Shown piece after piece: positions 25,386 through 35,041 of a stretch of 64,000 bases of DNA. Source of the stretch: CAYQVO01 sp964421085. GTDB taxonomy: Bacteria; Bdellovibrionota_C; UBA2361; CAYQVO01. The first letter of the stretch is position 1, and each line of letters opens with the position of its first letter. The notes below the pieces were generated by a model. It did not search any database. It worked only from the letters and a program-made list of their open reading frames with translations, and was not told the origin of the DNA. The DNA is taken from contig CAYQVO010000001.1 of assembly GCA_964421085.1 (NCBI GenBank), positions 62,001 through 126,000 on the forward strand, in the 5' to 3' direction. A program made the translations under genes and the position numbers.

Positions 25386-28300
25386 AATATCTGCAGCAAT
25401 TCATGATACTCCTGGAGCGCGAGCACTCCAAGAGTCGATTTTTCCCGGATGATGCCTATGGACTGAACGGCAGCCGACGCGGCGGCAAGGGTGGTGAATG
25501 TAGGAACTTTGAGTTCGCTTGCGATAACCCTGATCGAACGGGAATCCTGGAAAGGGTTCGTTCCTTCCGGGGTATTGATCACAATGCTTATCTCACCGCT
25601 GCCAAGCAGGTCGACGATATTGGGGGAGCCTTCACTCACCTTGTTCACACTCTTCACCACTATTCCATTTTTCTCGAGATAACGGGATGTCCCGGCCGTT
25701 CCAACCAGGCTGAAGCCAAGAGAGTAAAGCCGCCGTGCAATCAGGAGTAACTCCTCTCCTTTGTCACCGTCTCTGACGCTCAAAAACGCCGTTCCCTCTG
25801 TGGGAAGGTTATTGAGCGTGGCCGCCTGAGCCTTGGCAAACCCTCCGGCAAAACTTCTGTCTATTCCCATCACTTCGCCTGTAGACTTCATCTCAGGCCC
25901 CAGGAGAATATCGACGCCGGGGAAGCGGTTGAAAGGAAACGCACAGGCTTTGATCGCGTGATACGGCAGAGCCGGGTGTTCCTTCACCTTCAGGCTCTGC
26001 AGAGTGTGCCCGACCATCAGTTTTGCCGCCATCTTTGCCCAGGGGATTCCGCATGCCTTGCTCACAAAAGGAACAGTGCGGGACGCCCGCGGATTAGCCT
26101 CGAGGATAAATATACCGGACTGCTGCACTGCAAACTGGACATTGAGCAGGCCCACCACGTTGAGCTCGAGAGCGAGGAGTCTCGTCTGCCGCTTGATTTC
26201 TTCAATGACCAGAGCGGGAAGAGTTGGAGGCGGAATGCAGCAGGAACTGTCGCCCGAATGAATTCCAGCCCGTTCAATATGTTCCATGACTCCGGCGACC
26301 ACGGCATCTTTTCCGTCACACACGGCATCCACATCGACTTCGATCGCGTTTTGAAGGAATGAATCCAGGAGCACAGGCCTGTCGTTCGAAACCTCCACTC
26401 CCTCCGCCATATAATTCCTCAGTTCATCTTCATTCTGGACAACGCGCATCGCGCGCCCGCCAAGAACAAAGGATGGCCGGATCATCAGCGGGTAGCCTAT
26501 TTCCGCTGCGCATTCGAGCGCCTTTTCAATAGAGGTGGCTGTGTTACCCTGAGGCTGCCTCAGGCCAAGACGATCGACAAGCGCTGCGAACCGTTCTCTG
26601 TCTTCCGCCGTATCTATCGACTCTACAGGCGTTCCAAGTACCGGCACTCCCGCCTTCTCCAGCGCGTCGGCGAGCTTCAACGGCGTCTGTCCGCCGAACT
26701 GGACGATTACACCGTAAGGTTTCTCCCGCTCGATTATCTCCATCACCGACTCGAAAGTGAGCGGCTCGAAATAAAGCCTGTCGCTTATGTCATAATCGGT
26801 GGACACAGTCTCCGGGTTGCAGTTCACCATAATGGCTTCGATACCCTCTTCTTTGAGAGCAAAGACCGCATGAACGCAGCAGNNNNNNNNNNNNNNNNNN
26901 NNNNNNNNNNNNNNNNNNNNNNNNNNNNNNNNNNNCAAGATCATAAGATGAATACAGATACGGTGTCTGAGATTCAAATTCACCTGCGCATGTGTCGACA
27001 GCCCGGAATCTCGAATTGATGCCGTGTTTCTTCCGCAGGGCACGAATCTCTTCCTCGCCTGTACCGAGCAGCGTCCCTATTCGCCTGTCACTGAACCCCT
27101 CACGCTTGAGAAGAAAAAGATTCTGCGGCGTCAGCTCCTCGAGCTTATGACCCCTTAATTTCTCTTCAATCTCTATGAGCGCCTGTATCTCGGCGAGAAA
27201 CCAGGGATCAACGCCGGTAGCCTCAAAAAGCTCTTCAACGCAGTATCCGGTCCTTAGAGCTTCCCCCAGAAACCACAGACGCTGGGCCGATGGTATCTTT
27301 GCCTGCTCGAGGATCTCGGTCCTGCCGAGGTCTCTTGCGAGCGTTTCCCGATCAAATCCTGCTGTCGTCATTTCAAGAGAACACATCGCCTTCTGAAGCG
27401 CTTCATTGAAATTTCTTCCGAATGACAGCACCTCGCCCACTGATTTCATCTGAGGTCCAAGCACAGAGTCTGCCGACGGGAACTTTTCAAAGTTGAAACG
27501 CGGAATCTTGACCACGACATAGTCGATGGAGGGCTCGAAACAGCTTGGAGTTTTCTTTGTGATGTCGTTCGGTATCTCGTCCAGCGTGTATCCCACTGCC
27601 AGTTTTGCCGCGATTTTTGCAATCGGGAATCCCGTCGCTTTCGAGGCGAGAGCCGAACTGCGCGACACGCGGGGATTCATCTCGATCACGATGAGTCTCC
27701 CTGTCTTTGGATGGAGGGCGAACTGTACGTTCGATCCGCCCGTGTCCACCCCGATCTTCCTCATTATCTTCTGCGACGCGTTGCGGAGGATCTGATACTC
27801 CTTGTCAGTGAGCGTCAGGATGGGAGCCACTGTTATTGAATCTCCAGTGTGGATTCCCATAGGGTCCAGGTTCTCGATGCCGCATACAATGACGACGTTG
27901 TCCCTCGTATCCCTCATGACTTCGAGCTCGATCTCTTTCCATCCGACGAGTGATTCCTCAATGAGAACCTCGCGAACCGGGCTTGTCATCAGGGCTTTTC
28001 CGACCTTTGCAGAGAGTTCGGAATGCTCGGTCACGATGCTTCCTCCCGTCCCTCCGAGAGTCCGGGACGGCCGGAGAATAAGAGGATATCCGATCTCAGC
28101 GGCGACTTTTTCGGCGTCTTTGAGTGAATATGCGATGCCGCTGCGGGCAGACTCGAGACCTATTTCATCCATCGCCCTGCGAAAGCTTTCGCGGTCCTCT
28201 GCGGTGCGTATTGATTCAATCTTCGCGCCGATCAGTTCGACATTGTATCTCTCGAACACTCCTCTGGCATCCAGTTCAAGAGCCGTGTTGAGAGCCGTCT

Positions 28301-28577
28301 GTCCCCCCATAGTCGGAAGGACAGCGTCCGGTCTTTCCCTCCTGATTATCTCTTCGACATAGTCGGCAGTGGTTGGTTCAATGTAGGTCTTGTCCGCGAA
28401 CTCGGGGTCGGTCATTATAGTCGCGGGATTGGAATTCACAAGAATGACCCTGAACCCGTCCTGTTTGAGGGCCTTGATGGCCTGGGTCCCGGAATAGTCG
28501 AACTCGCACGCCTGACCGATTACTATCGGTCCGGAGCCTATTATGAGCACGGATTCCAGATCGTTTCGTCGCGGCAT
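25382..28577 (-). CDS. carB: Carbamoyl phosphate synthase large subunit, interrupted by an assembly gap
   Basis: The large subunit carries two homologous ATP-grasp halves that make carbamoyl phosphate from ammonia, bicarbonate and two ATP. The N-terminal half runs from 28577 (LIIGSGPIVIGQACEFDYSG) to PYLYSSYD just before the N run. The C-terminal half resumes with CCVHAVFALKEEG and ends in the MGS-like allosteric domain (about 25390-25800) that usually binds UMP or ornithine. By comparison with E. coli about 30 residues (about 90 bases) are missing, while the gap holds 53 N, so the apparent frameshift is a gap-size error. Filling 88 bases would restore one frame of about 1076 residues, close to E. 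coli (1073). It overlaps carA by one base and greA by four. Confidence 0.95.
26883..26935. other. Assembly gap (53 N) inside carB
   Basis: The run of 53 N breaks carB at the second ATP-grasp start, removing the segment equivalent to GGGPNRIGQGIEFDY. Flanking codons show that the true distance is about 35 bases longer than drawn. Confidence 0.95.
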
Positions 28578-29743
28578 TATCCTACTACCATTTCAAAAAA
28601 TTTGCGGAACAGATAACGGGCATCGTGGGGTCCGGGCGACGCCTCAGGGTGGTACTGAACACTGAAGGTCTTAGCCTCCGGAATGGACAGACCTTCGACG
28701 GTCATATCGTTCAGGCTGAGGTGGCTTACAGTCACGTCCTTTGGAAGGGAGGCCGCGTCCACTGCATACCCGTGATTCTGACTCGTAATCTCGATGGTAT
28801 CCGTGAGGAGATTCTTAACTGGATGATTCGCTCCTCTATGCCCGAACTTGAGCTTATAGGTGCGCCCTCCGAATACCTGGCCGAGAATCTGATGGCCAAG
28901 ACAGATTCCAAAAACGGGGAACCTGCCTGTCAGTTTTTTTATTTCGCCGACGATGTTCTGAAGCACCGCCGGGTCGCCGGGGCCGTTTGATACGAAAAGA
29001 GCATCGGGGCACAGAGCGATGATTTCCTGTGATGTGGAAAACGCCGGAGCAACTGTCACCCTGAATCCGGATGCTGTAAGCAGATTGAGGATGTTCTGCT
29101 TGATTCCGCAGTCGAGAGCGACCACGTGAGGCCTTGTTGAAAGTCTCTGCTGGTTGAACTTCTGGAACCCCTGCCCCGCAATCCATTCCCCCTGCTGCCA
29201 GTGATAAGATTCCCGGCATGACACCTCCGCGACGTAGTCCTTTCCAAGCAGATGCGCGTTTGAACGCGCGATATCCACCAAATCGTCTGCAATGTTGTCG
29301 CTGCCGCACGCGACGGCTCCCATCTGCGCCCCAAATTCCCGAAGATGCATCACGAGAGAGCGTGTGTCTATACCGCATACGCCCATGATTCCTTTCGATT
29401 CGAGATATGCCGGAAGCGATGTCTCGGCCCGGAAATTCGAAGTCAGCCTGCTCAGATTCCGGATAATGAGTCCTTCAACCCATATCCTCGAACTTTCGAC
29501 ATCTTCACCGTTGCATCCGGCGTTTCCTATGTGCGGGCACGTGAACGTCATTATCTGGCCGCAGTAACTTGGATCAGTGAGAATCTCCTGATACCCGTCC
29601 ATGGCAGTGTTGAAGACGACCTCACCGATTACCGGGTCTTCGAGTCCGCGGACGCAGCCGAATGCGGATCCCTTGAAGACAGTCCCGTCCGCGAGAGCCA
29701 GCAGGGCCTGCCGGCCCGTGATACTCCTGAAGTAATCCCTCAT
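28577..29743 (-). CDS. carA: Carbamoyl phosphate synthase small (glutaminase) subunit
   Basis: This 388-aa subunit releases ammonia from glutamine and channels it to CarB. The N-terminal domain is about 1-190. The class I glutamine amidotransferase domain is about 205-388 with the nucleophile in GICLGHQIL and the His and Glu of the triad in QYHPEASPGPHD. Its ATG overlaps the pyrC stop by four bases and its TAA overlaps the carB ATG by one base, so translation is coupled. It is clustered with pyrimidine rather than arginine genes, which suggests control by PyrR or UMP. Confidence 0.97.
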   Translation of the reverse strand: MRDYFRSITGRQALLALADGTVFKGSAFGCVRGLEDPVIGEVVFNTAMDGYQEILTDPSYCGQIMTFTCPHIGNAGCNGEDVESSRIWVEGLIIRNLSRLTSNFRAETSLPAYLESKGIMGVCGIDTRSLVMHLREFGAQMGAVACGSDNIADDLVDIARSNAHLLGKDYVAEVSCRESYHWQQGEWIAGQGFQKFNQQRLSTRPHVVALDCGIKQNILNLLTASGFRVTVAPAFSTSQEIIALCPDALFVSNGPGDPAVLQNIVGEIKKLTGRFPVFGICLGHQILGQVFGGRTYKLKFGHRGANHPVKNLLTDTIEITSQNHGYAVDAASLPKDVTVSHLSLNDMTVEGLSIPEAKTFSVQYHPEASPGPHDARYLFRKFFEMVVG

Positions 29744-31041
29744 ACAGCTCCATTCTGAAATACACGCTCACGGAGCACAAACCTGCCGCCAATCACGGCA
29801 GTTATTGCGCGACCCTTCATCTTCTTTCCAGAAAAAGGAGAATTCGCGCTGAGCGAGAAGTTGTTCCCTTCCGAAAATTCCCAGGATTCTTCAGGGTCGA
29901 TAATGACTAAATCAGCAGAACTTCCTGGTTTAATCGAGGCATCAGGAAGACCGAAAGCCCGCGCAGCTCCGACAGTCATGGCTTCAACAGCGCGCATTCT
30001 TGTCAAAGTTCCGTTGCGTACGAGTTCCAGTATCAGCGGCAGTGCAGTCTGCAGTCCGATTATGCCGAAGGCTGCAAGCGCGAATTCAATCCGTTTTTTG
30101 TCGAGTTCATGCGGAGCATGATCGGTTGCGACGCAATCTATGGTTCCGTCGGCAAGTCCTGCCCTCAGCGCCATCATATCCTCGTCGAGCCGGAGAGGCG
30201 GGTTCATTTTGGCATTAGTGTCGTACATAAGTACTGCATCTTCGGTAAGCATAAGGTGATGCGGCGTGACCTCTGCTGTCACGGCAATTCCGTCATTTTT
30301 CGCTCTTTTGACGAGTTCTACGGAACGGGCTGTCGAAAGATGACAGAAGTGCATCCGTCCCTTTGTAAGCCGGGCTATCTCTATATCTCTCGCTATCATC
30401 ACGTCGTCTGAGGCCCCGGTAATTCCCGCATATCCGAGCCGGCTCGAAAGCGCGGATTCATTCATCGAGCCGTGCTCTGAAAGCGTCCTGTCTTCCTCGT
30501 GAAGAGCAACAGGCCTGCCTGTCATGGAACACCACTCCAGAGCTCTTCTCAGAAGAAGCGGATTTTCAACCGGGTTGCCGTCATCTGAAAATGCGACACA
30601 GCCTGCGTGCTCAAGCTCTGAATAAGGCGCCATCGCCTCCCCTTTAAGGCCGATCGTCACAGCGCCGACTGGAAGAACTCTCGCATACCCGGCTGCCGCC
30701 GCTTTTTCCAGGATGAATTTCGTCACTTCTGCATTGTCGTTTACCGGATTTGTGTTCGGCATTGAGCAGATTGTGGTAAAGCCGCCGGCAACCGCAGCCT
30801 TCGCGCCGGCTGCAATTGTCTCTTTCCACTCGTATCCGGGTTCTCTCAGGTGAACATGAAGGTCGACAAGACCGGGAACAAGCCACTTCCCGTTTACATC
30901 GACTTTATCTTTGACACTGGCTGCCTTCAGTTCACCGGGCTGTCCCACGTCCTCTACGCGATCGCCATCAATCAGCACATCACGCATCCCTTCGGTGCCG
31001 GTGGCCGGGTCAATCACGTAAGCATTTTCAAAGAGAATCAT
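29740..31041 (-). CDS. pyrC: Dihydroorotase, class I
   Basis: This 433-aa amidohydrolase cyclises carbamoyl aspartate to dihydroorotate. Metal ligands are visible in DLHVHLREPG (HxH), in HFCHLSTARS and in ATDHAPHE (Asp and His). Its length and the HVHLREPG form place it in class I (Bacillus and Aquifex type) rather than the shorter E. coli class II. Class I enzymes often form complexes with aspartate transcarbamoylase, and here pyrB is the preceding gene with a four-base overlap. It overlaps carA by four bases. Confidence 0.95.
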   Translation of the reverse strand: MILFENAYVIDPATGTEGMRDVLIDGDRVEDVGQPGELKAASVKDKVDVNGKWLVPGLVDLHVHLREPGYEWKETIAAGAKAAVAGGFTTICSMPNTNPVNDNAEVTKFILEKAAAAGYARVLPVGAVTIGLKGEAMAPYSELEHAGCVAFSDDGNPVENPLLLRRALEWCSMTGRPVALHEEDRTLSEHGSMNESALSSRLGYAGITGASDDVMIARDIEIARLTKGRMHFCHLSTARSVELVKRAKNDGIAVTAEVTPHHLMLTEDAVLMYDTNAKMNPPLRLDEDMMALRAGLADGTIDCVATDHAPHELDKKRIEFALAAFGIIGLQTALPLILELVRNGTLTRMRAVEAMTVGAARAFGLPDASIKPGSSADLVIIDPEESWEFSEGNNFSLSANSPFSGKKMKGRAITAVIGGRFVLRERVFQNGAV

Positions 31042-31994
31042 ATTCCTCCAGCCTTTTCGAAACCGGTACAGACCGCGAAGAGAACAGCCATGCGGACGGC
31101 TACTCCATGACGGACCTGTTTTCCTATCAATGACCGCGGACCGTCCGCGACAACTGTCGAGAGTTCAGTTCCCCTGTTCACAGGGCCCGGGTGAAGCACG
31201 ACGCATTCGGGCGCGACCCGCTGCAGCAATGGTTCCGTGATACAGAATTCGCGGGAATATTCCTGCAGTGACGGCACGAAAAACTGGCCCTGGCGTTCGA
31301 GCTGCATCCGGAGAGCCATTACGACATCGACGCCCTCGAGCCCTTGTGCAAGCGAGTGGTATTTCTTTACGAAAGGACCGAAGCACTTGCCGCCGTCCAC
31401 TTCGAAAGGAAGAAGCGGCGGAGGCGCCACGAGACGGACTTCGTTTCCAAGCAGCTTATGAGCCCACACATTACTTCTCGCAACGCGGGAGTGACGGACA
31501 TCCCCCACGATTGCAATCTTGAGCCCGTGAATTCCGTCAGGCCGATCGGAGAAATGCTCCATCAGGGTAAGACAGTCAAGAAGGGCCTGGGTCGGATGCT
31601 CATGAAGACCATCGCCGGCGTTTACAATGGCGACATTCTTCAGATGATTCGCGAGGAAGTGAGGCGACATGCTCTCCTTGTGCCGGAGAACCAGGACATC
31701 GGGCGCCATGGCCTGAATGTTCAGGGCTGTGTCAAGAAGGGTCTCCCCTTTTGAAACCGAACTTCCCGAGCCGGATAAATTCACTGCATCGGCAGAGAGC
31801 CACTTTGCGGCAATTTCGAAGCTCGTTCTCGTCCGGGTACTGTTCTCCATGAACATGTTGATTATGGTCTTTCCCCGCAACGTCGGAACCTTTTTCAGGT
31901 CCCGATCCATGATTTCGAGGAAATGCTTCCCATTTTTCAGTATTGCCAGGAAGTCTTCTTCCGGCAGTGATTCTATATCAAGCAGATGCTTCAC
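31038..31994 (-). CDS. pyrB: Aspartate carbamoyltransferase catalytic subunit
   Basis: This 318-aa enzyme joins carbamoyl phosphate and aspartate, the committed step of pyrimidine synthesis. The carbamoyl-phosphate signature FMENSTRTRTSFE is near residue 50, and HEHPTQALLDCLTL and the HPGPVNRGTE aspartate loop are present. There is no pyrI regulatory-subunit gene nearby, which fits a class B or C enzyme working with class I PyrC. Its start overlaps the pyrR stop, and its stop overlaps the pyrC start, by four bases each. Confidence 0.96.
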   Translation of the reverse strand: MKHLLDIESLPEEDFLAILKNGKHFLEIMDRDLKKVPTLRGKTIINMFMENSTRTRTSFEIAAKWLSADAVNLSGSGSSVSKGETLLDTALNIQAMAPDVLVLRHKESMSPHFLANHLKNVAIVNAGDGLHEHPTQALLDCLTLMEHFSDRPDGIHGLKIAIVGDVRHSRVARSNVWAHKLLGNEVRLVAPPPLLPFEVDGGKCFGPFVKKYHSLAQGLEGVDVVMALRMQLERQGQFFVPSLQEYSREFCITEPLLQRVAPECVVLHPGPVNRGTELSTVVADGPRSLIGKQVRHGVAVRMAVLFAVCTGFEKAGGI

Positions 31995-32560
31995 TTCGGT
32001 CTCACAAGAAAAACGCCGTCATGGCTGTATCCGCTTTCACGGAGCCGGATTTTCACCGACTCTTTCCTGCTGGTAGGAAGATTTTTCCCGACGTAGTCCG
32101 CCTTTATGGGGAGTTCCTTGTGTCCTCTGTCTATGAGCACGCCGAGTTCAACACAGGAAGGACGTCCGAAATCGATGATGGCGTCAAGCGCGGCTCTTAC
32201 TGTTCTGCCGGTGAACAGCACATCGTCGACCAGAATTATCCGGGACCCTGTAACCCGGAAAGGAAGGTCAGTGCCTTTGAGAAGGGGCTGCGAATGACTG
32301 GTCATCAGATCGTCGCGATAAAGAGTGATGTCGATGACACCGTAAGCTATTTTCTGCTTTTCAATCTCCTCGATGCGCTTTCTGATTCTCTGTGCGAGGA
32401 ACTCTCCCGCCGTCCGGATTCCGACTATGGCCAGACGGCTCAAATCCCTGTCCCGCTCGACCATTTCGTAGCTGATTCGGGCAAGGCAGCGGGCGATGGT
32501 TTCGTCGTCGCATACGAGCTGCCATTCCGGAGGTATCATGTCATCTTTTTTTCTGGACAT
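31991..32560 (-). CDS. pyrR: PyrR bifunctional regulator / uracil phosphoribosyltransferase
   Basis: This 189-aa protein is numbered from the ATG at 32560 (SRKKDDMIPPEW). The frame is open further upstream, but that part does not resemble PyrR. The PRPP-binding motif is IILVDDVLFTGRTV, and IDRGHKELPIKADYVGKN is typical of the family. In Bacillus PyrR binds pyr mRNA when UMP is present and promotes termination; it also has weak uracil phosphoribosyltransferase activity. As first gene of pyrR-pyrB-pyrC-carA-carB-greA it probably controls the operon. I could not find a convincing PyrR-binding loop or antiterminator in the 230 bases upstream, so the mode of control is open. The ribosome site is weak. 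Confidence 0.93.
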   Translation of the reverse strand: MSRKKDDMIPPEWQLVCDDETIARCLARISYEMVERDRDLSRLAIVGIRTAGEFLAQRIRKRIEEIEKQKIAYGVIDITLYRDDLMTSHSQPLLKGTDLPFRVTGSRIILVDDVLFTGRTVRAALDAIIDFGRPSCVELGVLIDRGHKELPIKADYVGKNLPTSRKESVKIRLRESGYSHDGVFLVRPK

Positions 32561-32794
32561 TACGAATCCCGTAAAGATTGAGAAGCGGAACGGAAGAGAG
32601 AAGTCAAAGGGAAATTCAAAGAAGCCTGCGCAGATATCCCTGCAGGAATAATGTCGTATGCAGCACTGATGAATATCACCTTTGCGAACTCGCCGATTCA
32701 CATTTAAAGGCCTTCAGATGGATATCACACAACAGATGCATGTTCAAGAGGCTTGTGCCTGCCCGCCCTTCGACCGGGCGAATTCGTTGAAGGG

Positions 32795-33178
32795 TTAGAA
32801 TCTTCCTTCGACGTGAGCGTAAAACTCAAAGGTATGAACATTATAATCCTTCCCGCCCCAGGTAATATAGAACACCTCCTTATAGGGAAGGCCTATGGAC
32901 ATTTTGTTATCCGCCTCGCTTCTCCTGATTACGAGATCTCTTTCATTGAAGGGTATTTCAGCCTCATTCAGGTATTTGAGAAGTTTTTTCCGGATTTGCT
33001 GGTCCGTGTTGTCCTGCGCTACTGCAATCAATGAGCTCATCTGATTCTGAAGATCGTAGTAATAATAAAAGAAAGGAAGTATCTTTGAAGCAGAATAGAC
33101 GGCAGCCGCAACAATCACTCCGAAAACTGCAATAGTGAGAGTGCTCGCCCCCTTTTCCGCATTTGATGATCTGTTCAT
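32795..33178 (-). CDS. Small single-helix membrane protein (DUF4845-like)
   Basis: This is a 127-aa protein from the ATG at 33178, which has GAGG nine bases upstream (an ATG five codons earlier contains that site and is rejected). After a short charged start comes a hydrophobic helix (about 14-38, ASTLTIAVFGVIVAAAVYSASKILPFFYYYY) and then a soluble alpha/beta domain of about 90 residues. The layout matches the small membrane proteins annotated as DUF4845 or pilin-like proteins in proteobacteria. Its function is unknown. It precedes pyrR by about 230 bases and diverges from the next gene with only 15 bases between start codons. Confidence 0.7.
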   Translation of the reverse strand: MNRSSNAEKGASTLTIAVFGVIVAAAVYSASKILPFFYYYYDLQNQMSSLIAVAQDNTDQQIRKKLLKYLNEAEIPFNERDLVIRRSEADNKMSIGLPYKEVFYITWGGKDYNVHTFEFYAHVEGRF

Positions 33179-33193
33179 GACGAGAAACCTCAT

Positions 33194-33589
33194 ATGACGC
33201 GAAAGAGTCCAAAAAGGAGAAATCAGGCCGCCGCTGGTGCTGCTATTTTATGCGTCCTGCTGGGCGCAGGAAACCTCATTTTTGCGGGAAGGGCGATGGA
33301 ATCGCTCAACAACGTGCTGGAAAAGGCGAAAGTGGAGCTTCAGCAGAAGGAGTCGCAGCAGAAAACCAAAGGATCGAGCCTGAAGGCTCTGAAGCAGCCG
33401 GGAAGGTTTTTGCCGGATCTGAATGTCGAAAAGCAGGCCCGCTACATAACCCGGCTTCAGAAGCGGATCGAGTTCTATGAATTTGTCAGGTTTGGAGGGA
33501 GGATATTTCTTGGAGCGTCCGGAGTGCTTGCTTTGATGGCCGTGCTGTTTTTCTGGAAAGCTCCTTATCCCGGGGATCCCCCTGTTTAG
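33194..33589 (+). CDS. Hypothetical protein with two transmembrane helices
   Basis: This 131-aa protein has a basic N-terminus (MTRKSPKRRNQ), a hydrophobic helix at about 12-31, a charged helical segment at about 35-95 (LNNVLEKAKVELQQKESQQK), and a second helix at about 100-121. No family is recognised. The ATG lies only 15 bases from the start codon of the divergent gene and no ribosome site precedes it, so the transcript may be leaderless or the promoter may lie inside the neighbouring gene. It converges on the NtrC-type regulator 27 bases away. Confidence 0.62.
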   Translation: MTRKSPKRRNQAAAGAAILCVLLGAGNLIFAGRAMESLNNVLEKAKVELQQKESQQKTKGSSLKALKQPGRFLPDLNVEKQARYITRLQKRIEFYEFVRFGGRIFLGASGVLALMAVLFFWKAPYPGDPPV

Positions 33590-33616
33590 TGCGCGGCCTG
33601 TGCAGCAACGGACTGT

Positions 33617-35026
33617 TCACTCCAGCCCGAAATCTTTGACTTTTGCAATCAGATTCGAGCGGGAAATTCCAAGCTCTCTTGCCACTTCGCTTTTATTGCC
33701 GTTCAGCCTTTCAAGGGCCTCACCAATAAGCCGTTTCTCCAGTTCCTGGACGGCGTCCTTGAGCTGCACGTGGTTTCCGCTTATGCCCGCAGTAGTCGTA
33801 GATCCCTTAAGAAGTGTGCCTTTCCGTATTTCAGGGGAAAGAATGTCAGCTGAAACTTCTTCTGCATCGCCGCTCAGGATCCACACTCTCTCCATTTCGT
33901 TCTGAAGCTGCCTCGCGTTTCCGGGCCAGTCGAAGTCGGAAAGAATCCGCAGCGCATCGTGCGAAAGTCCCTTCGGATTCTTTTTATTCCGCTTCGCGAT
34001 TTCGTCGAGAAAGAACGTGGCAAGAAGGGGAATGTCGACACGGCGCTCGCGGAGCGGCGGAAGGGAAATATTCACGACGTTCAGTCTGTAGAAAAGATCC
34101 TCCCGGAACTTTCCGTGCGCGACCATCTCATGAAGGTCGCGGTTCGTGGCGGCAAGAATCCGTACGTCAGCTTTCCTCGGTTTGATTTCTCCGACAGGTG
34201 TGAAAGTTCCGTCCTGGAGTACTCTCAGGAGTTTTGCCTGAAGAGGAAGAGCCATCTCGCCGATTTCATCGAGAAAAAGAGTACCTCCATCAGCCGCCTG
34301 AAAGAGTCCTTCCCTGTCCCGGATTGCGCCGGTGAACGCGCCCCGTATATGCCCGAACAGTTCGGACTCAAGAAGGCTTTCGCTGAATGCTGCGCAGTTC
34401 TGGGCGATGAACGCCCTGTTCTTCCTCGAGCTGTTATAGTGAACGGCCTTTGCGACAAGCTCTTTTCCCGTGCCTGATTCGCCGCTGATAAGAACGGGAA
34501 CCGGAGAATCGAGCACCTTCTGCATAAGGTCGAACACGCCGAGCATCGACGGACTCTGGCCCACGATATTTCCGAAGCTTGCTTTCTCGCCAAGCTGCCG
34601 GCGCAGAGAAGCGTTCGACTCGTTTGAGACTTTAAGTTCTCTGTAAACAGCCTGTGTGTTGAGAGCCGCAAGGACCCGGCAGATAAGATCGTCGCTTCTG
34701 AAAGGCTTAATCACGTAGCCGTCGGCCCCCTCTTCCAGCGCACGGTTTATCTGATCAATCGAATCATTTGCAGAAACGACAATTACCGTTATGAACCGGA
34801 AAACGGGATCGGTTTTGAGAGTCCGAAGCACTTCATGGCCGTCCATTCCCGGCATGTTGATGTCGAGGAGAACGATGTCGGGATTTTCCGCCGCAATCTT
34901 TTCCAGGGCATCCAGGCCGTTTGCCGCGGTGAAAATTTCGAATCCGTTTTCAATCAGGAGCTGTTCGAGCGCAAAGAGAGAGTCCGGATTGTCATCAACC
35001 GCCACGATTCTGGGGTGCGCAGCCAA
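33617..35026 (-). CDS. NtrC-family sigma-54-dependent response regulator
   Basis: This 469-aa protein has the full NtrC layout. The receiver domain (1-120) has phospho-acceptor D55 in VLLDINMPGMDG. The AAA+ domain (about 150-385) has Walker A GESGTGKE with K188, GAFTGA at 229-234 contacting sigma-54, and Walker B FLDEIGE. A Fis-type helix-turn-helix follows at the C-terminus (LNGNKSEVARELGISRSNL). Phosphorylation should allow it to hydrolyse ATP and open sigma-54 promoters. No histidine kinase is adjacent, so it is an orphan. It follows rho by 15 bases and may share its transcript. Confidence 0.95.
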   Translation of the reverse strand: MAAHPRIVAVDDNPDSLFALEQLLIENGFEIFTAANGLDALEKIAAENPDIVLLDINMPGMDGHEVLRTLKTDPVFRFITVIVVSANDSIDQINRALEEGADGYVIKPFRSDDLICRVLAALNTQAVYRELKVSNESNASLRRQLGEKASFGNIVGQSPSMLGVFDLMQKVLDSPVPVLISGESGTGKELVAKAVHYNSSRKNRAFIAQNCAAFSESLLESELFGHIRGAFTGAIRDREGLFQAADGGTLFLDEIGEMALPLQAKLLRVLQDGTFTPVGEIKPRKADVRILAATNRDLHEMVAHGKFREDLFYRLNVVNISLPPLRERRVDIPLLATFFLDEIAKRNKKNPKGLSHDALRILSDFDWPGNARQLQNEMERVWILSGDAEEVSADILSPEIRKGTLLKGSTTTAGISGNHVQLKDAVQELEKRLIGEALERLNGNKSEVARELGISRSNLIAKVKDFGLE

Positions 35027-35041
35027 TCGGAATCCTCCCTG

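Noticed and set aside
26790..27043. Real frameshift or gene split in carB
   Set aside because: The break coincides with the N run, and the expected missing length restores the frame.
32561..32794. PyrR-dependent attenuator before pyrR
   Set aside because: I found neither a PyrR-binding loop consensus nor a terminator hairpin with a U-run; folding software would be needed to exclude it.
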